Shown here: piece after piece, positions 27,444 to 36,004 of the stretch
Numbering within the stretch: the stretch's first letter is position 1
How the letters are laid out: each line of letters starts with the position of its first letter
Origin: Kiritimatiellota bacterium
GTDB taxonomy: Bacteria > Verrucomicrobiota > Lentisphaeria > Oligosphaerales > JAADHN01
Length of the DNA stretch: 43,337 nt
Assembly: GCA_013151865.1 (NCBI GenBank)
Contig: JAADHN010000020.1
Coordinates: 1-43,337 of the forward strand
Direction: 5' to 3'
Made by a program: the position numbers and the translations under genes
Notes under the pieces: generated by a model
What the model was told of the DNA's origin: nothing
Database searches by the model: none
The model's input: the letters and a program-made list of their open reading frames with translations, nothing else

Positions 27444-27754
27444 TTATTACCATCGATACAGGTCGGGGTGCAGGCGAACCGTTAGCCTCGGCGGAGTTTC
27501 TGTCCGGCGTCCCGCAAGACCGCCGGCCCCGACCGCCATCGATACAGGTCGGGGTGCAGGCGAACCGTTAGCCTCGGCGGAGTTTCTGTCCGGCGTCCCG
27601 CAAGGCCGCCGGCCCCGGCCGCCGTCGATACAGGTCGGGGTGCAGGCGAACCGACGGCTCCGTGCGGACGCTTCTGAGGCCATCAGGGAGACGCGGTGCG
27701 CCGTCATCCGTTCACCCGAGGGAAGCACACATTGTTTTTCAGGAGATTTCCACC
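27444..27754. other. Intergenic region, 311 bp, mostly tandem repeat
   Basis: About two thirds of this gap is the 86-bp tandem repeat (27451-27653). The remaining 100 bp up to 27754 ends in the AGGAG ribosome site at 27741-27745 for the next gene. No promoter or T-run terminator is obvious. Confidence 0.7.
27451..27653. repeat. 86-bp tandem direct repeat, 2.4 copies, with nested inverted repeats
   Basis: The copies are 27451-27536, 27537-27622 and a partial third at 27623-27653. The first two differ at only three positions. Each full unit has an outer inverted repeat, GGTCGGGG (27461-27468) with CCCCGACC (27527-27534), enclosing an inner one, CGGCGG (27489-27494) with CCGCCG (27520-27525). 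In copy 2 the outer right arm is CCCCGGCC, which changes a T-A pair into T-G and keeps the stem. The unit length is not a multiple of three, and the block lies between the stop at 27443 and the start at 27755. It is therefore a non-coding repeat with possible RNA structure. Confidence 0.9.
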
Positions 27755-28879
27755 ATGTCGCAACACCATCTTTCCCAACCGCTCCGCGATCGTCTCGAAG
27801 ATTTGGCCCGTGCGCTCATCGATCAACAGGCCGCCCGTGTGCTCGTGCGGCCCAATCGCGATGCGTCCGGCTTCTGGTTCGGGGGCGGCAACCTGAGCCG
27901 GGGGCCCGACGGTCGAATCTGGCTGGCCGGTCGCTACCGCAATTACGGCGACTCACGCACCGGACTGGCCGTTGGGGAGCGCGGCCTCGAGTGCGTATTG
28001 TTCGAATCCCGGGACAGCGGCGAGAGTTTCTCGAGAGTGCGCACCTGGACAAAGGCGGACCTCTCCGTGCTCGGCGAGCAAGTCCTCTCGATCGAAGGCA
28101 CTGCCCTGCATTTTACGCCGGACGGCGGTTGCGAGTTTTTTATTTCCACGGAAAAATCCCATGCGTACCCGGAACGGGTTCGGCAATTCCAGAAACCCGG
28201 GACCGGCATCTGGAGCATCGATGTCATGAGCGGCGACACGCCGGAAACACTCGACGTCCATACGCTGCGCCCCGTGGTGGCGGAAAATCCCGAGGCGCCC
28301 GACTACTTGCACGTCAAAGACCCGGTGGTCTTCGATCTGGACAACGGCGACACGGGACTGATCTTCTGTTCCCATCCGTTTTGCTGGTCGTCCTCGAACA
28401 CAGGGCTGGCGGTGCGCACCGCAGGCACGGACGAATTCGCCGTGCGGAGCTGGCAGTTGATCGGACGCGGCCCGGCATGGGATGTGGCCGTCACACGTGT
28501 CACCAACCGCTTGCCGATCCCGCGACTGGGGCGTTTTGCCGACGGACCGGGGACATCTCTCTATTTCTACGATGGGGCCGAGTGCGTACGGCAGCATGAG
28601 CAAAGTGCTTCGGGAGTGCTCCGGGCGAGGGGCTATTCCTGCGAAGAAATCGGCGGTGTCCTCTTCGGATTCGACGCCCAATTCCCCCGGGTCGAGCGAC
28701 TCTCGCGATTGCAGCCCTGGTTCGTCTCCCCCCAAGGGACCGGTTGCAGTCGATACGTGGACACTTTGGTCACAGAAGCCGGCATCCGCGCCGTGTGGCA
28801 GCAATCCCAGTCGGACTTGTCCCAGCCGCTCGTGACTCACTTCCTCCCCATGACCGAGGTCGAGCGGATCCTGACTTGA
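27755..28879 (+). CDS. Cytoplasmic five-bladed beta-propeller, sialidase/GH43-GH32-like (374 aa)
   Basis: ATG 27755 is chosen because AGGAG lies 9 nt upstream and conserved sequence starts here; the frame extends back to 27662 through repeat-flanking DNA. The repeated beta-strand pattern suits a sialidase or GH43/32/130-type propeller: GFWFGGGNLSRGPDGRIWLA, GLECVLFESRDSGESFSRV (an Asp-box-like turn), DYLHVKDPVVFDLDNGDTGL, GPGTSLYFYDGAECVR. Asp in the KDPVV strand is a candidate active-site residue, as in GH43/GH130 proteins. There is no signal peptide, so it probably handles imported oligosaccharides, or is a non-catalytic propeller. It follows the URO-D-like gene after a 311-bp gap that holds the tandem repeat and ends against a strong hairpin. 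Confidence 0.7.
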   Translation: MSQHHLSQPLRDRLEDLARALIDQQAARVLVRPNRDASGFWFGGGNLSRGPDGRIWLAGRYRNYGDSRTGLAVGERGLECVLFESRDSGESFSRVRTWTKADLSVLGEQVLSIEGTALHFTPDGGCEFFISTEKSHAYPERVRQFQKPGTGIWSIDVMSGDTPETLDVHTLRPVVAENPEAPDYLHVKDPVVFDLDNGDTGLIFCSHPFCWSSSNTGLAVRTAGTDEFAVRSWQLIGRGPAWDVAVTRVTNRLPIPRLGRFADGPGTSLYFYDGAECVRQHEQSASGVLRARGYSCEEIGGVLFGFDAQFPRVERLSRLQPWFVSPQGTGCSRYVDTLVTEAGIRAVWQQSQSDLSQPLVTHFLPMTEVERILT

Positions 28880-28908
28880 CCGGTCCCGCCGGAACCCGGC
28901 GGGACCGG
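28880..28908 (+). terminator. 13-bp perfect GC hairpin directly after a stop codon
   Basis: CCGGTCCCGCCGG and CCGGCGGGACCGG are separated by the loop AAC. The stem begins at the base after TGA 28877-28879. No T-run follows (a run of G instead), so it may act as a 3'-end stabiliser or as a barrier rather than as a standard intrinsic terminator. Confidence 0.6.
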
Positions 28909-29042
28909 CCCGGGGGGGGCCCGATCATGGCTCCGACTTCGACTGGCTTCTGCGATCCGCCGAGATCCCTGACACAGGTCGCAGGGCCGACCGACGTCAC
29001 GGAAAAAAGAGGATAGAGATAGAGCAGGAAGGAGTACCCGCC

Positions 29043-32000
29043 ATGTTTTCATGCCGTTCCTGCCTCGTGTTGTTCGCGAGCGCCTTCTCCTTTTCGCCGT
29101 CGCTGCAGAGCGCGACCGGGTTTTCATGGACGGACGATTTCAACCGCGATTCGCTCGGGCCGCACTGGCAGGCCTCCGGGTTCGCCTGGACGGTCCAAGA
29201 CGGTGCGTTGCGCGGGGATTGGCTCGACAGTCGGTTCGCCGTGGTCAGTCACCCGCGTCTTTACCGCCGATTGACGACGGAAGTGACCGTGACGCCGCGC
29301 GCCGCCCAGGGCAAGAGTTGGAAGATCGCCGCCCTCGCCGTGCACCGGGACGGCCGGAACTTCTGGCACCTCGGCCTGGTCGAGGCCCCCGACAAGACCG
29401 GCAAGAAGCATTTCGTGGAGTTTTGCGAAATGCGCAACGGCCGCTGGCTTTCGCAACAAACCCTGGAGCCCACCGGACGAGAAGGAGGCAGGTACGCCTG
29501 GGAATACGATCGGGCCTACCGCTTGCGAATCGTCCTGACCCCGGCGGGGATCGAGGGGAGCGTGTACGACCGGAACGGCGGACGCGGGGCCAGACTGGGG
29601 TATCGCTTTACCGCGCCCGCCGTGGCCCTGGGGCGGCCCGCGTTGCGGGTGGTCGCCATGAAAGCCGATTTCGACAACTTTAAAATGCAGGCCGAGGGTG
29701 CCGGAGTCGAAGCGCCGTCGCCCCCCGGCGAAACCGCCTTTCCCCCGTACGCCGTGAAAGGCAGCGGCCTCCCCGCTCCCGGCCGGAGCACCGGGTTCTT
29801 CCGGGTCCTGCGAAAAGGGGGCAGGTGGTGGTTTGCGGACCCGCGAAACGAATTGTTTTATGCCGTCGGGACGGACCATGTGAACTACTACGCCCACTGG
29901 TGCCAGAAACTCGGGTACGCCCCGTACCAGCGGAACTGCGAGAAAAAATACGGATCCATCGGTCCGTGGGCCGAGTCGAGCGCACGGCGCCTCCGCGATT
30001 GGGGCTTCAATCTCCTGGGGGCCGGCAACATCGCGGAGGTTCGCCACAAGGGGTTGGCGCACACTTTGTTCGCTTCGTTCGGTACAATGTTCGCCGGGCG
30101 CTCGGCCCTAGTCGAAAAGGTCCACTGGACCGGCTTTCCAAATGTGTTCGACCCCATGTGGCCAAAATACTGCCGGGCTCGAGCGCAAGAGCTTTGCAAA
30201 CCCAACCGCAACGACCCGTGGCTGCTGGGGTATTTTCTGGACAACGAGCTTGAATGGTACGGAAAGGATCGCTCCGAAACCGGCATTTTCACCGACACCA
30301 TGAAGTGGCCGGCGGGCCATACCGGCAAGCAGGCGCTGGTCGAGTTTCTCAAGGAAAAGTTCGACACTGTGCAGGCCTTCAACCGGGCCTGGGAGCCGGA
30401 CATTCGGGCGTGGGACGATCTCCTGGCCAAGACCAAGATCGAGGCTGTTGCCGCGGAAGCCCACGCGGCTCGGCGTGCGTTCGTGGCCCGCGTGGCGGAC
30501 CGCTATTTCGCCGTGGCGACGGCAGCGGTGCGGGAATACGACCCGAACCACCTGGTCATCGGTTGCCGGTTCGCCGGCAACGCCCCGTCCTGGGTCTGGG
30601 AGGCCTGTGCGCGCTACTGCGACGTGGTAACTTTCAACAACTATCCTCGGATCGACATGGACAGCGGTGATCTCAGCGAACTGGCGGCGAAATTCGCGGA
30701 CTACTACGAGCTCGTCAAGCGTCCCATGATGATCACCGAGTGGTCGTTCCCGGCTTTGGACGCCGGGCTTCCTTCCAAGCACGGGGCCGGCATGCGGGTC
30801 GACACCCAAGCGCAGAAGGCTCGATGTTTCAGCCTGATGCAGCACCTGTTGTTCCGCCTGCCGTTCATGGTGGGCAGCGACTATTTCATGTGGGCCGACG
30901 AACCTGCCCAGGGGATTAGCGACACCTTTCCGGAAGACTCGAACTATGGGTTGGTCAATGTGAAAGACGAACCGTATCCGGAACTGACCCGTGCCTGCCG
31001 CCGCCTGAACCCCCTGGCCGCAGCCCTTCACGGCGGCCGAATCCCGGAAACCTACCTCATCGCCGCCGGGATCCGCGCCGGACGCCTTGAAGTCAGCGTG
31101 GATAACCGGGCCGCGGTACCGGCCTCGCCCAAGATACTGATCGACATGAACGGAACGATCCTTGAACGCACCGCACACGTCCCGGCAAACGGGAGGGGCC
31201 AAGTTTCGGTGCCGGCGGGTGCCGTCCCCGGCGGACAGATCGTGAGGGTCCGGCTCGTGCGGGACCCCCGCACGCCCCCGGGATGCCGCGGAAAAGTCGA
31301 CTTGTTGACCGGCGTGTATCGTCCCGGTCTCGGTTGGCCGGATTCCGCGCGAATACGGCGGCCCCTGTTCCTGTTGAATCCCGGCAAAACCCCCCGGCCG
31401 TCCGGCCCGGTTTTCCTCGAGCAGGCTTTCCCGGCGACTCGAACTCCGACCAAGGAAACGGTGTGGTTCGCAATGGTGAACGCGACGGGGGTCGGGGGGG
31501 AGGCGCCGGCGGTCCGCCTGGACGACGGCGCCGTTGCCTTTCGTGCCCCGGAACTGCCGGCCGGAGGCGGTCTGGCGGGCCTGCTCTACCGTGGGAACGG
31601 CAATCCGGCAGGGGAGACGGCGCGGTCCGAGACCGCCCGGGTCAAAGTCGAACGCATCGGGGAGACCGGGTTCCGAATCGGTAACGGTGTGCTCGATTTG
31701 CGCAACGACGGCAAATCGGGCAACGTGGTGGACCGTATCTCGGTAAGCGGCGTACCTTTGGGGTCCTACAATCCGTTGGTCTGGCAGGATCCCGGACAGA
31801 ATCAATGGGTGCGGACTTCGCAGAGCGAGGGCCTGAGCATCCGGCGCCTTCCGGGAGGGGCGGTGCTCGTGAACGTGGTGGCCGCGGGCGGTAAATCCAG
31901 TCGGACCATCACCGCGGTAAACGGCACGGGACAGGCTGCGGCCCGGAAAGCGGCGCCCGTGCGTTTCCGCGTGGCGCACCGTTTGATCGTCTGGCCCGGA

Positions 32001-32489
32001 GAGCCGTGGTTTGCCTGCCGGGCGCTTTGGGTCGAGAATGCCGACCCGGTGCGAAGATTGCAGATCAAAGGCGTGTTCTTCTACCTATGGCCCGGGATCG
32101 GCGGCGCCGCCGAAGGCGACCGGCCCGGTTCGCGCTTGTGGCCGGCGGTGCCGAATTATTACCGCAAGGGAGGGGGCGGATTCTGGCAGGATCCGAAGGC
32201 GAAAGCGGTTTTCGGCGCTACGCCGCTGGCCGCCGACTCCCGCCTTGTTGTCCAATTCTGGATAGACAACGGGGGCGGCCGACATCCCGACGCCCGGATC
32301 GAGCTGAAGCCGCCGGTCGAGTTGGGGCCGGGCGAAAAACGATCCCTGCCTGCCGGAGACTGGCTGCTGGTGTTCGGCGCCCGCGACACCGGTCCCGAGG
32401 CGCCGGATAGTTGGTCGCGCCTGCGCAACTTTGTGAGCGCCGCATCCAAGACCGTCGTCCGCCTCGGGTCGGTGGAAAAACGACCGTAG
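29043..32489 (+). CDS. Secreted clan GH-A, GH50 agarase-like glycosidase (1,148 aa)
   Basis: ATG 29043 follows AAGGAG with 9-nt spacing and starts a signal peptide (SCLVLFASAFSFSPSLQSA). Residues about 27-215 form a LamG/DUF1080-like sandwich (TDDFNRDSLGPHWQASGFAW). The barrel opens near 250 with FFRVLRKGGRWWFADPRNEL, F YAVGTDHVNYY, a pattern found in GH50 beta-agarases and relatives. Probable acid/base Glu402 lies in GYFLDNELEW, and probable nucleophile Glu566 in MMITEWSFPALD; both positions and the 164-residue spacing fit clan GH-A. From about 700 to the end are beta domains without family assignment (RIGNGVLDLRNDGKSGNVV). Agarase activity itself is not established; a beta-galactosidase-like exo or endo activity is the broader guess. 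It is on its own strand block and convergent with the sigma-factor gene. Confidence 0.8.
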   Translation: MFSCRSCLVLFASAFSFSPSLQSATGFSWTDDFNRDSLGPHWQASGFAWTVQDGALRGDWLDSRFAVVSHPRLYRRLTTEVTVTPRAAQGKSWKIAALAVHRDGRNFWHLGLVEAPDKTGKKHFVEFCEMRNGRWLSQQTLEPTGREGGRYAWEYDRAYRLRIVLTPAGIEGSVYDRNGGRGARLGYRFTAPAVALGRPALRVVAMKADFDNFKMQAEGAGVEAPSPPGETAFPPYAVKGSGLPAPGRSTGFFRVLRKGGRWWFADPRNELFYAVGTDHVNYYAHWCQKLGYAPYQRNCEKKYGSIGPWAESSARRLRDWGFNLLGAGNIAEVRHKGLAHTLFASFGTMFAGRSALVEKVHWTGFPNVFDPMWPKYCRARAQELCKPNRNDPWLLGYFLDNELEWYGKDRSETGIFTDTMKWPAGHTGKQALVEFLKEKFDTVQAFNRAWEPDIRAWDDLLAKTKIEAVAAEAHAARRAFVARVADRYFAVATAAVREYDPNHLVIGCRFAGNAPSWVWEACARYCDVVTFNNYPRIDMDSGDLSELAAKFADYYELVKRPMMITEWSFPALDAGLPSKHGAGMRVDTQAQKARCFSLMQHLLFRLPFMVGSDYFMWADEPAQGISDTFPEDSNYGLVNVKDEPYPELTRACRRLNPLAAALHGGRIPETYLIAAGIRAGRLEVSVDNRAAVPASPKILIDMNGTILERTAHVPANGRGQVSVPAGAVPGGQIVRVRLVRDPRTPPGCRGKVDLLTGVYRPGLGWPDSARIRRPLFLLNPGKTPRPSGPVFLEQAFPATRTPTKETVWFAMVNATGVGGEAPAVRLDDGAVAFRAPELPAGGGLAGLLYRGNGNPAGETARSETARVKVERIGETGFRIGNGVLDLRNDGKSGNVVDRISVSGVPLGSYNPLVWQDPGQNQWVRTSQSEGLSIRRLPGGAVLVNVVAAGGKSSRTITAVNGTGQAAARKAAPVRFRVAHRLIVWPGEPWFACRALWVENADPVRRLQIKGVFFYLWPGIGGAAEGDRPGSRLWPAVPNYYRKGGGGFWQDPKAKAVFGATPLAADSRLVVQFWIDNGGGRHPDARIELKPPVELGPGEKRSLPAGDWLLVFGARDTGPEAPDSWSRLRNFVSAASKTVVRLGSVEKRP

Positions 32490-32501
32490 GATCGCAGGCG
32501 G

Positions 32502-32571
32502 CCCGACGTTCGACGCAATGAACCAAACCCGAATAAGCCGCGCCCCCCGCGACGGAGTTCCCCGATTATTC
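32502..32571. repeat. Dispersed intergenic element, copy 2
   Basis: This is the partner of 3750-3820, in the same orientation. The head differs by one base over 22 nt, then comes a variable 13-nt spacer, then the GCCGCGCCC...GCGACG block. The minus-strand stem GTCGCG/CGCGGC is kept while its loop changes from AAAGGG to GGGGG. It lies 86 nt beyond the stop of the minus-strand sigma gene and 12 nt past the stop of the plus-strand gene. Confidence 0.6.
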
Positions 32572-32656
32572 CTCGTCTCGAAACAATCAGGGGCGCGAGT
32601 CAACTCTCAGCCTCTATGGAAGCGTGGGAACAATCCTGCGACGCATCGAATTCAAG

Positions 32657-34048
32657 CTAAAAATCCAAAAGGCGACGCCGGGAGGGGTGACGCAACTTGC
32701 GCAAAGCCTGGAATTCGATCTGGCGGACCCGCTCGCGGCTGAGGTCGAACCGCTCGCTGATCTGCCGGAGGGTCATGGGCCCCTCGCGCCCCAGGCCGTA
32801 ATGGAGCATGAGCACTTCCCGCTCGCGTTCCGAAAGTGTATCGAGCGCGCTCCGCACAGCCTCGCGCAGGACTTGGGCGGCAGCTTGCCGGTCCGGTCGG
32901 TCCTCATCCCGGTCCGCCAACAGGTCGCCGACGCGTACGCCCGACTCACCGTCCACCGTGCTCTGCAACGAAATCATCTGGTGCGACATCTTGAGCAGGG
33001 CCCGAACCCGGGCGGCAGACAGATCCAAGTTCGCAGCCACTTCCTCGGGGGTGGGCTCCCGCCCGTATTCCTGCAGCAGTTTCTCCTGGGCTTCCCGGAT
33101 GTGGTTGATGACATCGAGCGTACTCGAAGGGATGCGGATGATCCGACACTGATCGGTCAATGCCCGCACGATGGCCTGCCGGACCCAGTATGTGGCATAG
33201 GTGCTGAAGCGATGGCCGCGCTTGTGCTCGAATTTCTCGACCGCACGAATCAGACCCAGGTTCCCTTCCTGCACAAGGTCCAGGAAGGGCATACCGTAAT
33301 TGACGTACTTCCTGGCGACGCTGACCACCAGTCTGAGGTTTCCCTCGACCAAGGCCTGCTTGCTTTCGGCACGCGCCTGATCGAGCCGGGTCATTTCCGC
33401 ATGCAGATCGCACGCTTCCGCCGCCGTCAGCAGGAGACGGTCCTCCAATTCGGCGATACGGTCACGAATCTCGGCGACCCGGGAGCGGTTCTCGACCCGG
33501 CCCCTCTCTGATTGCAGTTCTTTCATCCGGATGCAGCGGGAGCCGATCTCCCGCAGGCATTCGGTGAGAACGCTCTCGCGGAGAGGCAAGCCGGCGATCA
33601 GTTCTCCCAACGATTCGCGCAACAGAGTCCTGGACGCTTCGGCTTCCGGAGCCGCGATCCGGAACACCGCCCGAAGACGTTCGGTCATTTCCCGAAGTGC
33701 ATCGCAGGCGACGCGCAGGCGGCGAAGGTGATCGCGGCGGTCCCAGTGCTCCGAAACATCCAGGTAATGAAAAAGCTGGCGTACGTTCGAGACCGCCGCG
33801 ATTCGTTCGAAAACGGGGAGCACCTCGGTGGGGGCCCGCCCCAGGAGTCGAGTTAATTGGGCGCGTGCTTCGGCATAATGACGGGCGTAGTGGACTTCTT
33901 CGTCCGGGGTCAGGCGCGGAAGGTTCCCCATCCGATGCAGATAGACCTGGGCGGCATCGTCGAAACGGAGCGACGACGTGTCCTCTCCGGGCGGACGGTC
34001 CGGCGGGTCGGTTGCGGGCCGATGCAATGTGCGGTGGTTTTGGTTCAA
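32657..34048 (-). CDS. RpoD-like sigma-70 family factor, TTG start (463 aa)
   Basis: It directs RNA polymerase core to promoters. Region 1.2 spans about 30-60 ([20 protein letters not shown]), region 2 about 228-300 ([54 protein letters not shown]), region 3 about 303-385, and region 4 about 398-456 ([33 protein letters not shown]). A non-conserved, helix-rich insert fills 65-225. Region 1.1, usual in primary sigma factors, is missing, so it could be a group 2 factor or a lineage-specific primary one. The start must be TTG: an in-frame TGA lies two codons upstream, the first ATG is codon 40 inside region 1.2, and only a second TTG (codon 8) competes. It stands downstream of thiI on the same strand. 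Confidence 0.92.
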   Translation of the reverse strand: MNQNHRTLHRPATDPPDRPPGEDTSSLRFDDAAQVYLHRMGNLPRLTPDEEVHYARHYAEARAQLTRLLGRAPTEVLPVFERIAAVSNVRQLFHYLDVSEHWDRRDHLRRLRVACDALREMTERLRAVFRIAAPEAEASRTLLRESLGELIAGLPLRESVLTECLREIGSRCIRMKELQSERGRVENRSRVAEIRDRIAELEDRLLLTAAEACDLHAEMTRLDQARAESKQALVEGNLRLVVSVARKYVNYGMPFLDLVQEGNLGLIRAVEKFEHKRGHRFSTYATYWVRQAIVRALTDQCRIIRIPSSTLDVINHIREAQEKLLQEYGREPTPEEVAANLDLSAARVRALLKMSHQMISLQSTVDGESGVRVGDLLADRDEDRPDRQAAAQVLREAVRSALDTLSEREREVLMLHYGLGREGPMTLRQISERFDLSRERVRQIEFQALRKLRHPSRRRLLDF

Positions 34049-34305
34049 GGGTCAGGAACCTGAACTCGTTGGAAATACAGGTGATGCCACTTTCGCAGCC
34101 GGCGTGCCGACGGCGACTTGCCGCCCGGGTCCCGGAATCCATTGATCGCGACAGGCTCGGGCAATGGCGCCGAACCCCCCCGCGGGCAGTCCCGAACTCC
34201 GTTCCGCCTCCTCCTGCGAAGGTCCGTCCCGGACGCAGGCGGGCTTCTCGGTCGAGAAACGCAAATCGTATCGAGACTGATTGCCACGAGGCACGGGTGC
34301 GGCGT
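34049..34305 (-). other. Gap between thiI and the sigma gene (257 bp)
   Basis: No ORF with supporting signals is seen. The sigma-gene promoter probably lies here, but no clear -35/-10 pair was found. A GGAGGAGG-like run near 34215 is too far upstream to serve the TTG start. Confidence 0.4.
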
Positions 34306-35619
34306 TCAGACAGCCGCACCGGCCCCGAGGTATTGTGCCAACATCTGCTGCAACCGCGGGGAAGGCGCTTTTTCCTCGAATGTCTCGGGATCGACCAGCA
34401 CCGTGGCCTCGATGCAGGCACGGAGCAGGTCGGGGACGTCGAGTCGGGCCTCTTGCTCGACCACTCGTTCAAGCGTGGCGGCGGTTACGGGTCGCTCAGG
34501 GGCGAAAACGGTGCAACTGTCGGGCACCTGTTCTTTCGAGATTTCATACGTTCCGATTCGCCGGGCGATCTCGGTGGTCTCGTTCTTGTCGAAGGTCAAC
34601 AACGGTCGCAGGATGGGGACGGCGGCGGCCCGGTCGATGACGGTCAGGTTCTCGAGGGTTTGACTGGCCACCTGACCGAGGTTCTCGCCGGTCAGCAGTG
34701 CCGGGGCGTTCTCGGTCCGGGCGACAACAGAGCAGATGCGAACCATCAGCCGCCTGTAAAGCACCGTCCGCAACCGCGGATTACACGCGTCCCGGACAGC
34801 CTGCTGGGCCTCGAGCAAATTGACGGCGTAGAGGCGACCGGGCCGGTATTGCAACGGATTGAGGCGGTGGACCAACCGGGCCACTTTGGAAATCGCCGCC
34901 GGCGGCGTGAACGGCGCACTGTGAAAGGTGACGTAATGCAAAGTGCAGCCCCGACGCATGGCCTGGTAACAGGCCACGGGCGAGTCGATGCCGCCCGAGA
35001 GGAGGGCCACGAGCCGCCCGCCGCTGCCGGGGGGCAGACCGCCCGGCCCCTCGACGCGTTCGTAGCTGATGAAGGCGCCGTCCTCGCGGACTTCCACGTC
35101 GACTCGCAGTTCGGGGTCTCCGAGGTCCACTTTCAGGCGCGGATACCGGGGCAGGAGCAGTTGCGCAAAATAAACCTCCAGTTCCGTGCTCTTCAAGGGA
35201 AAGGCGCGGTTGTTCCGGCGCGCCCGCATGGCGTAGCGGATGGGGGTGCCGGGGTCCGGCCGTCGTTGTACCCAGGATTCGTAGGCAGCGGGAAAGGTTT
35301 CGAGCACGGCCTGCTCGATGGCCTCCAGCTCGGGGGCGACCCACGTCCCTGGCGAGAGGGAGGCCAAACCGAAAACACGGGGGACCGCATTCCGGAGAAT
35401 GTCGAGCACGTCCTCGGGAAAGGTCTCGCGGCCCTCGGGGAACAAGAAAATGCGGCCGCGTTCGCGCACGACTTTCAAAGGGGCAAGCAGCGCCAGGTGA
35501 CGTTTCAAGGCCCGGACCAGCAAGCGTTCGAATTCCGACCGGTTTCGGCCCTTGGTGGCGATCTCCGAATATCGACACAAAATGCCGCCGCAGCCTCTTG
35601 TTCGCGTAAGTACGTCCAT
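34306..35619 (-). CDS. thiI: tRNA 4-thiouridine synthetase ThiI, without rhodanese domain (437 aa)
   Basis: ThiI adenylates tRNA U8 and transfers sulfur to form 4-thiouridine; in some bacteria it also feeds thiamine thiazole synthesis. ATG 35619 begins MDVLTRTRGCGG, followed by the typical opening ILCRYSEIATKGRNRSEFE. A longer frame to 36027 crosses the divergent promoter and is rejected. A ferredoxin-like/THUMP region covers about 25-170 (YAMRARRNNRAFPLKSTELE). The PP-loop is LLSGGIDSPVACYQAMRRG, starting at Ser208. Cys369 in VPDSCTVF is the conserved cysteine equivalent to E. coli Cys344. The E. coli C-terminal rhodanese domain with the persulfide cysteine is absent, as in Bacillus and archaeal ThiI, so sulfur must come by another route. 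It is divergent from the MocA-type gene at 36005. Confidence 0.93.
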   Translation of the reverse strand: MDVLTRTRGCGGILCRYSEIATKGRNRSEFERLLVRALKRHLALLAPLKVVRERGRIFLFPEGRETFPEDVLDILRNAVPRVFGLASLSPGTWVAPELEAIEQAVLETFPAAYESWVQRRPDPGTPIRYAMRARRNNRAFPLKSTELEVYFAQLLLPRYPRLKVDLGDPELRVDVEVREDGAFISYERVEGPGGLPPGSGGRLVALLSGGIDSPVACYQAMRRGCTLHYVTFHSAPFTPPAAISKVARLVHRLNPLQYRPGRLYAVNLLEAQQAVRDACNPRLRTVLYRRLMVRICSVVARTENAPALLTGENLGQVASQTLENLTVIDRAAAVPILRPLLTFDKNETTEIARRIGTYEISKEQVPDSCTVFAPERPVTAATLERVVEQEARLDVPDLLRACIEATVLVDPETFEEKAPSPRLQQMLAQYLGAGAAV

Positions 35620-36004
35620 GCCGTCTGCCGTCTCCACACCTCGACCGGGCGCAACTGTCCGGGCCGGCCGCTCTCCGCGTGCGGATTGTGCCGCCGACGC
35701 CGTCGCGATGGGCCGGACCGGATCGCCGGACCCTCGAGGCCCGGGGCCCGCGCCCCATGAACCATAGCACGATTTTCGATTTGCGGCGGACGGAGCGGGG
35801 CAAACTGCCGCGAATTCACCGCGTTGCGCCGCCGCACCTCGCACATTGACAATTTGCCGCCCGACATGTACAATGAAGACGTCCGCAAGGCGGCCGGAAC
35901 GTGTCTGCTTTCGTCCGTATGGCCGCGGCGTGCAAGAGACGCCCCCGGGAGACGCGCCGGCAGGATGACGTCGGCTCAGCGCCCACAACGAGGAGGACTG
36001 TCGA
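35620..36004. other. Divergent intergenic region, 385 bp
   Basis: It lies between thiI (minus) and the MocA-type gene (plus). It holds a near-consensus plus-strand promoter (35846-35874) and about 120 nt of 5' leader. No small gene with an RBS was found, and no riboswitch pattern that I recognise. Confidence 0.6.
35846..35874 (+). promoter_or_regulatory. Near-consensus sigma-70 promoter for the MocA-type gene
   Basis: TTGACA (35846-35851) and TACAAT (35869-35874) are separated by exactly 17 nt: a perfect -35, a one-mismatch -10 and ideal spacing. Transcription would start near 35881, leaving a leader of about 120 nt before ATG 36005. This is the best promoter in the window. Confidence 0.8.

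Noticed and set aside
27451-27653. CRISPR array or integron attC sites
   Set aside because: The 86-bp units are contiguous with no spacers, so it is not CRISPR. A GTTAGCC core is present but does not fit GTTRRRY, there is no matching RYYYAAC end, and no integrase is present.
27662-27754. N-terminal extension of the beta-propeller protein
   Set aside because: The extra 31 codons run through repeat-flanking DNA, and ATG 27755 has a good SD and the conserved start.
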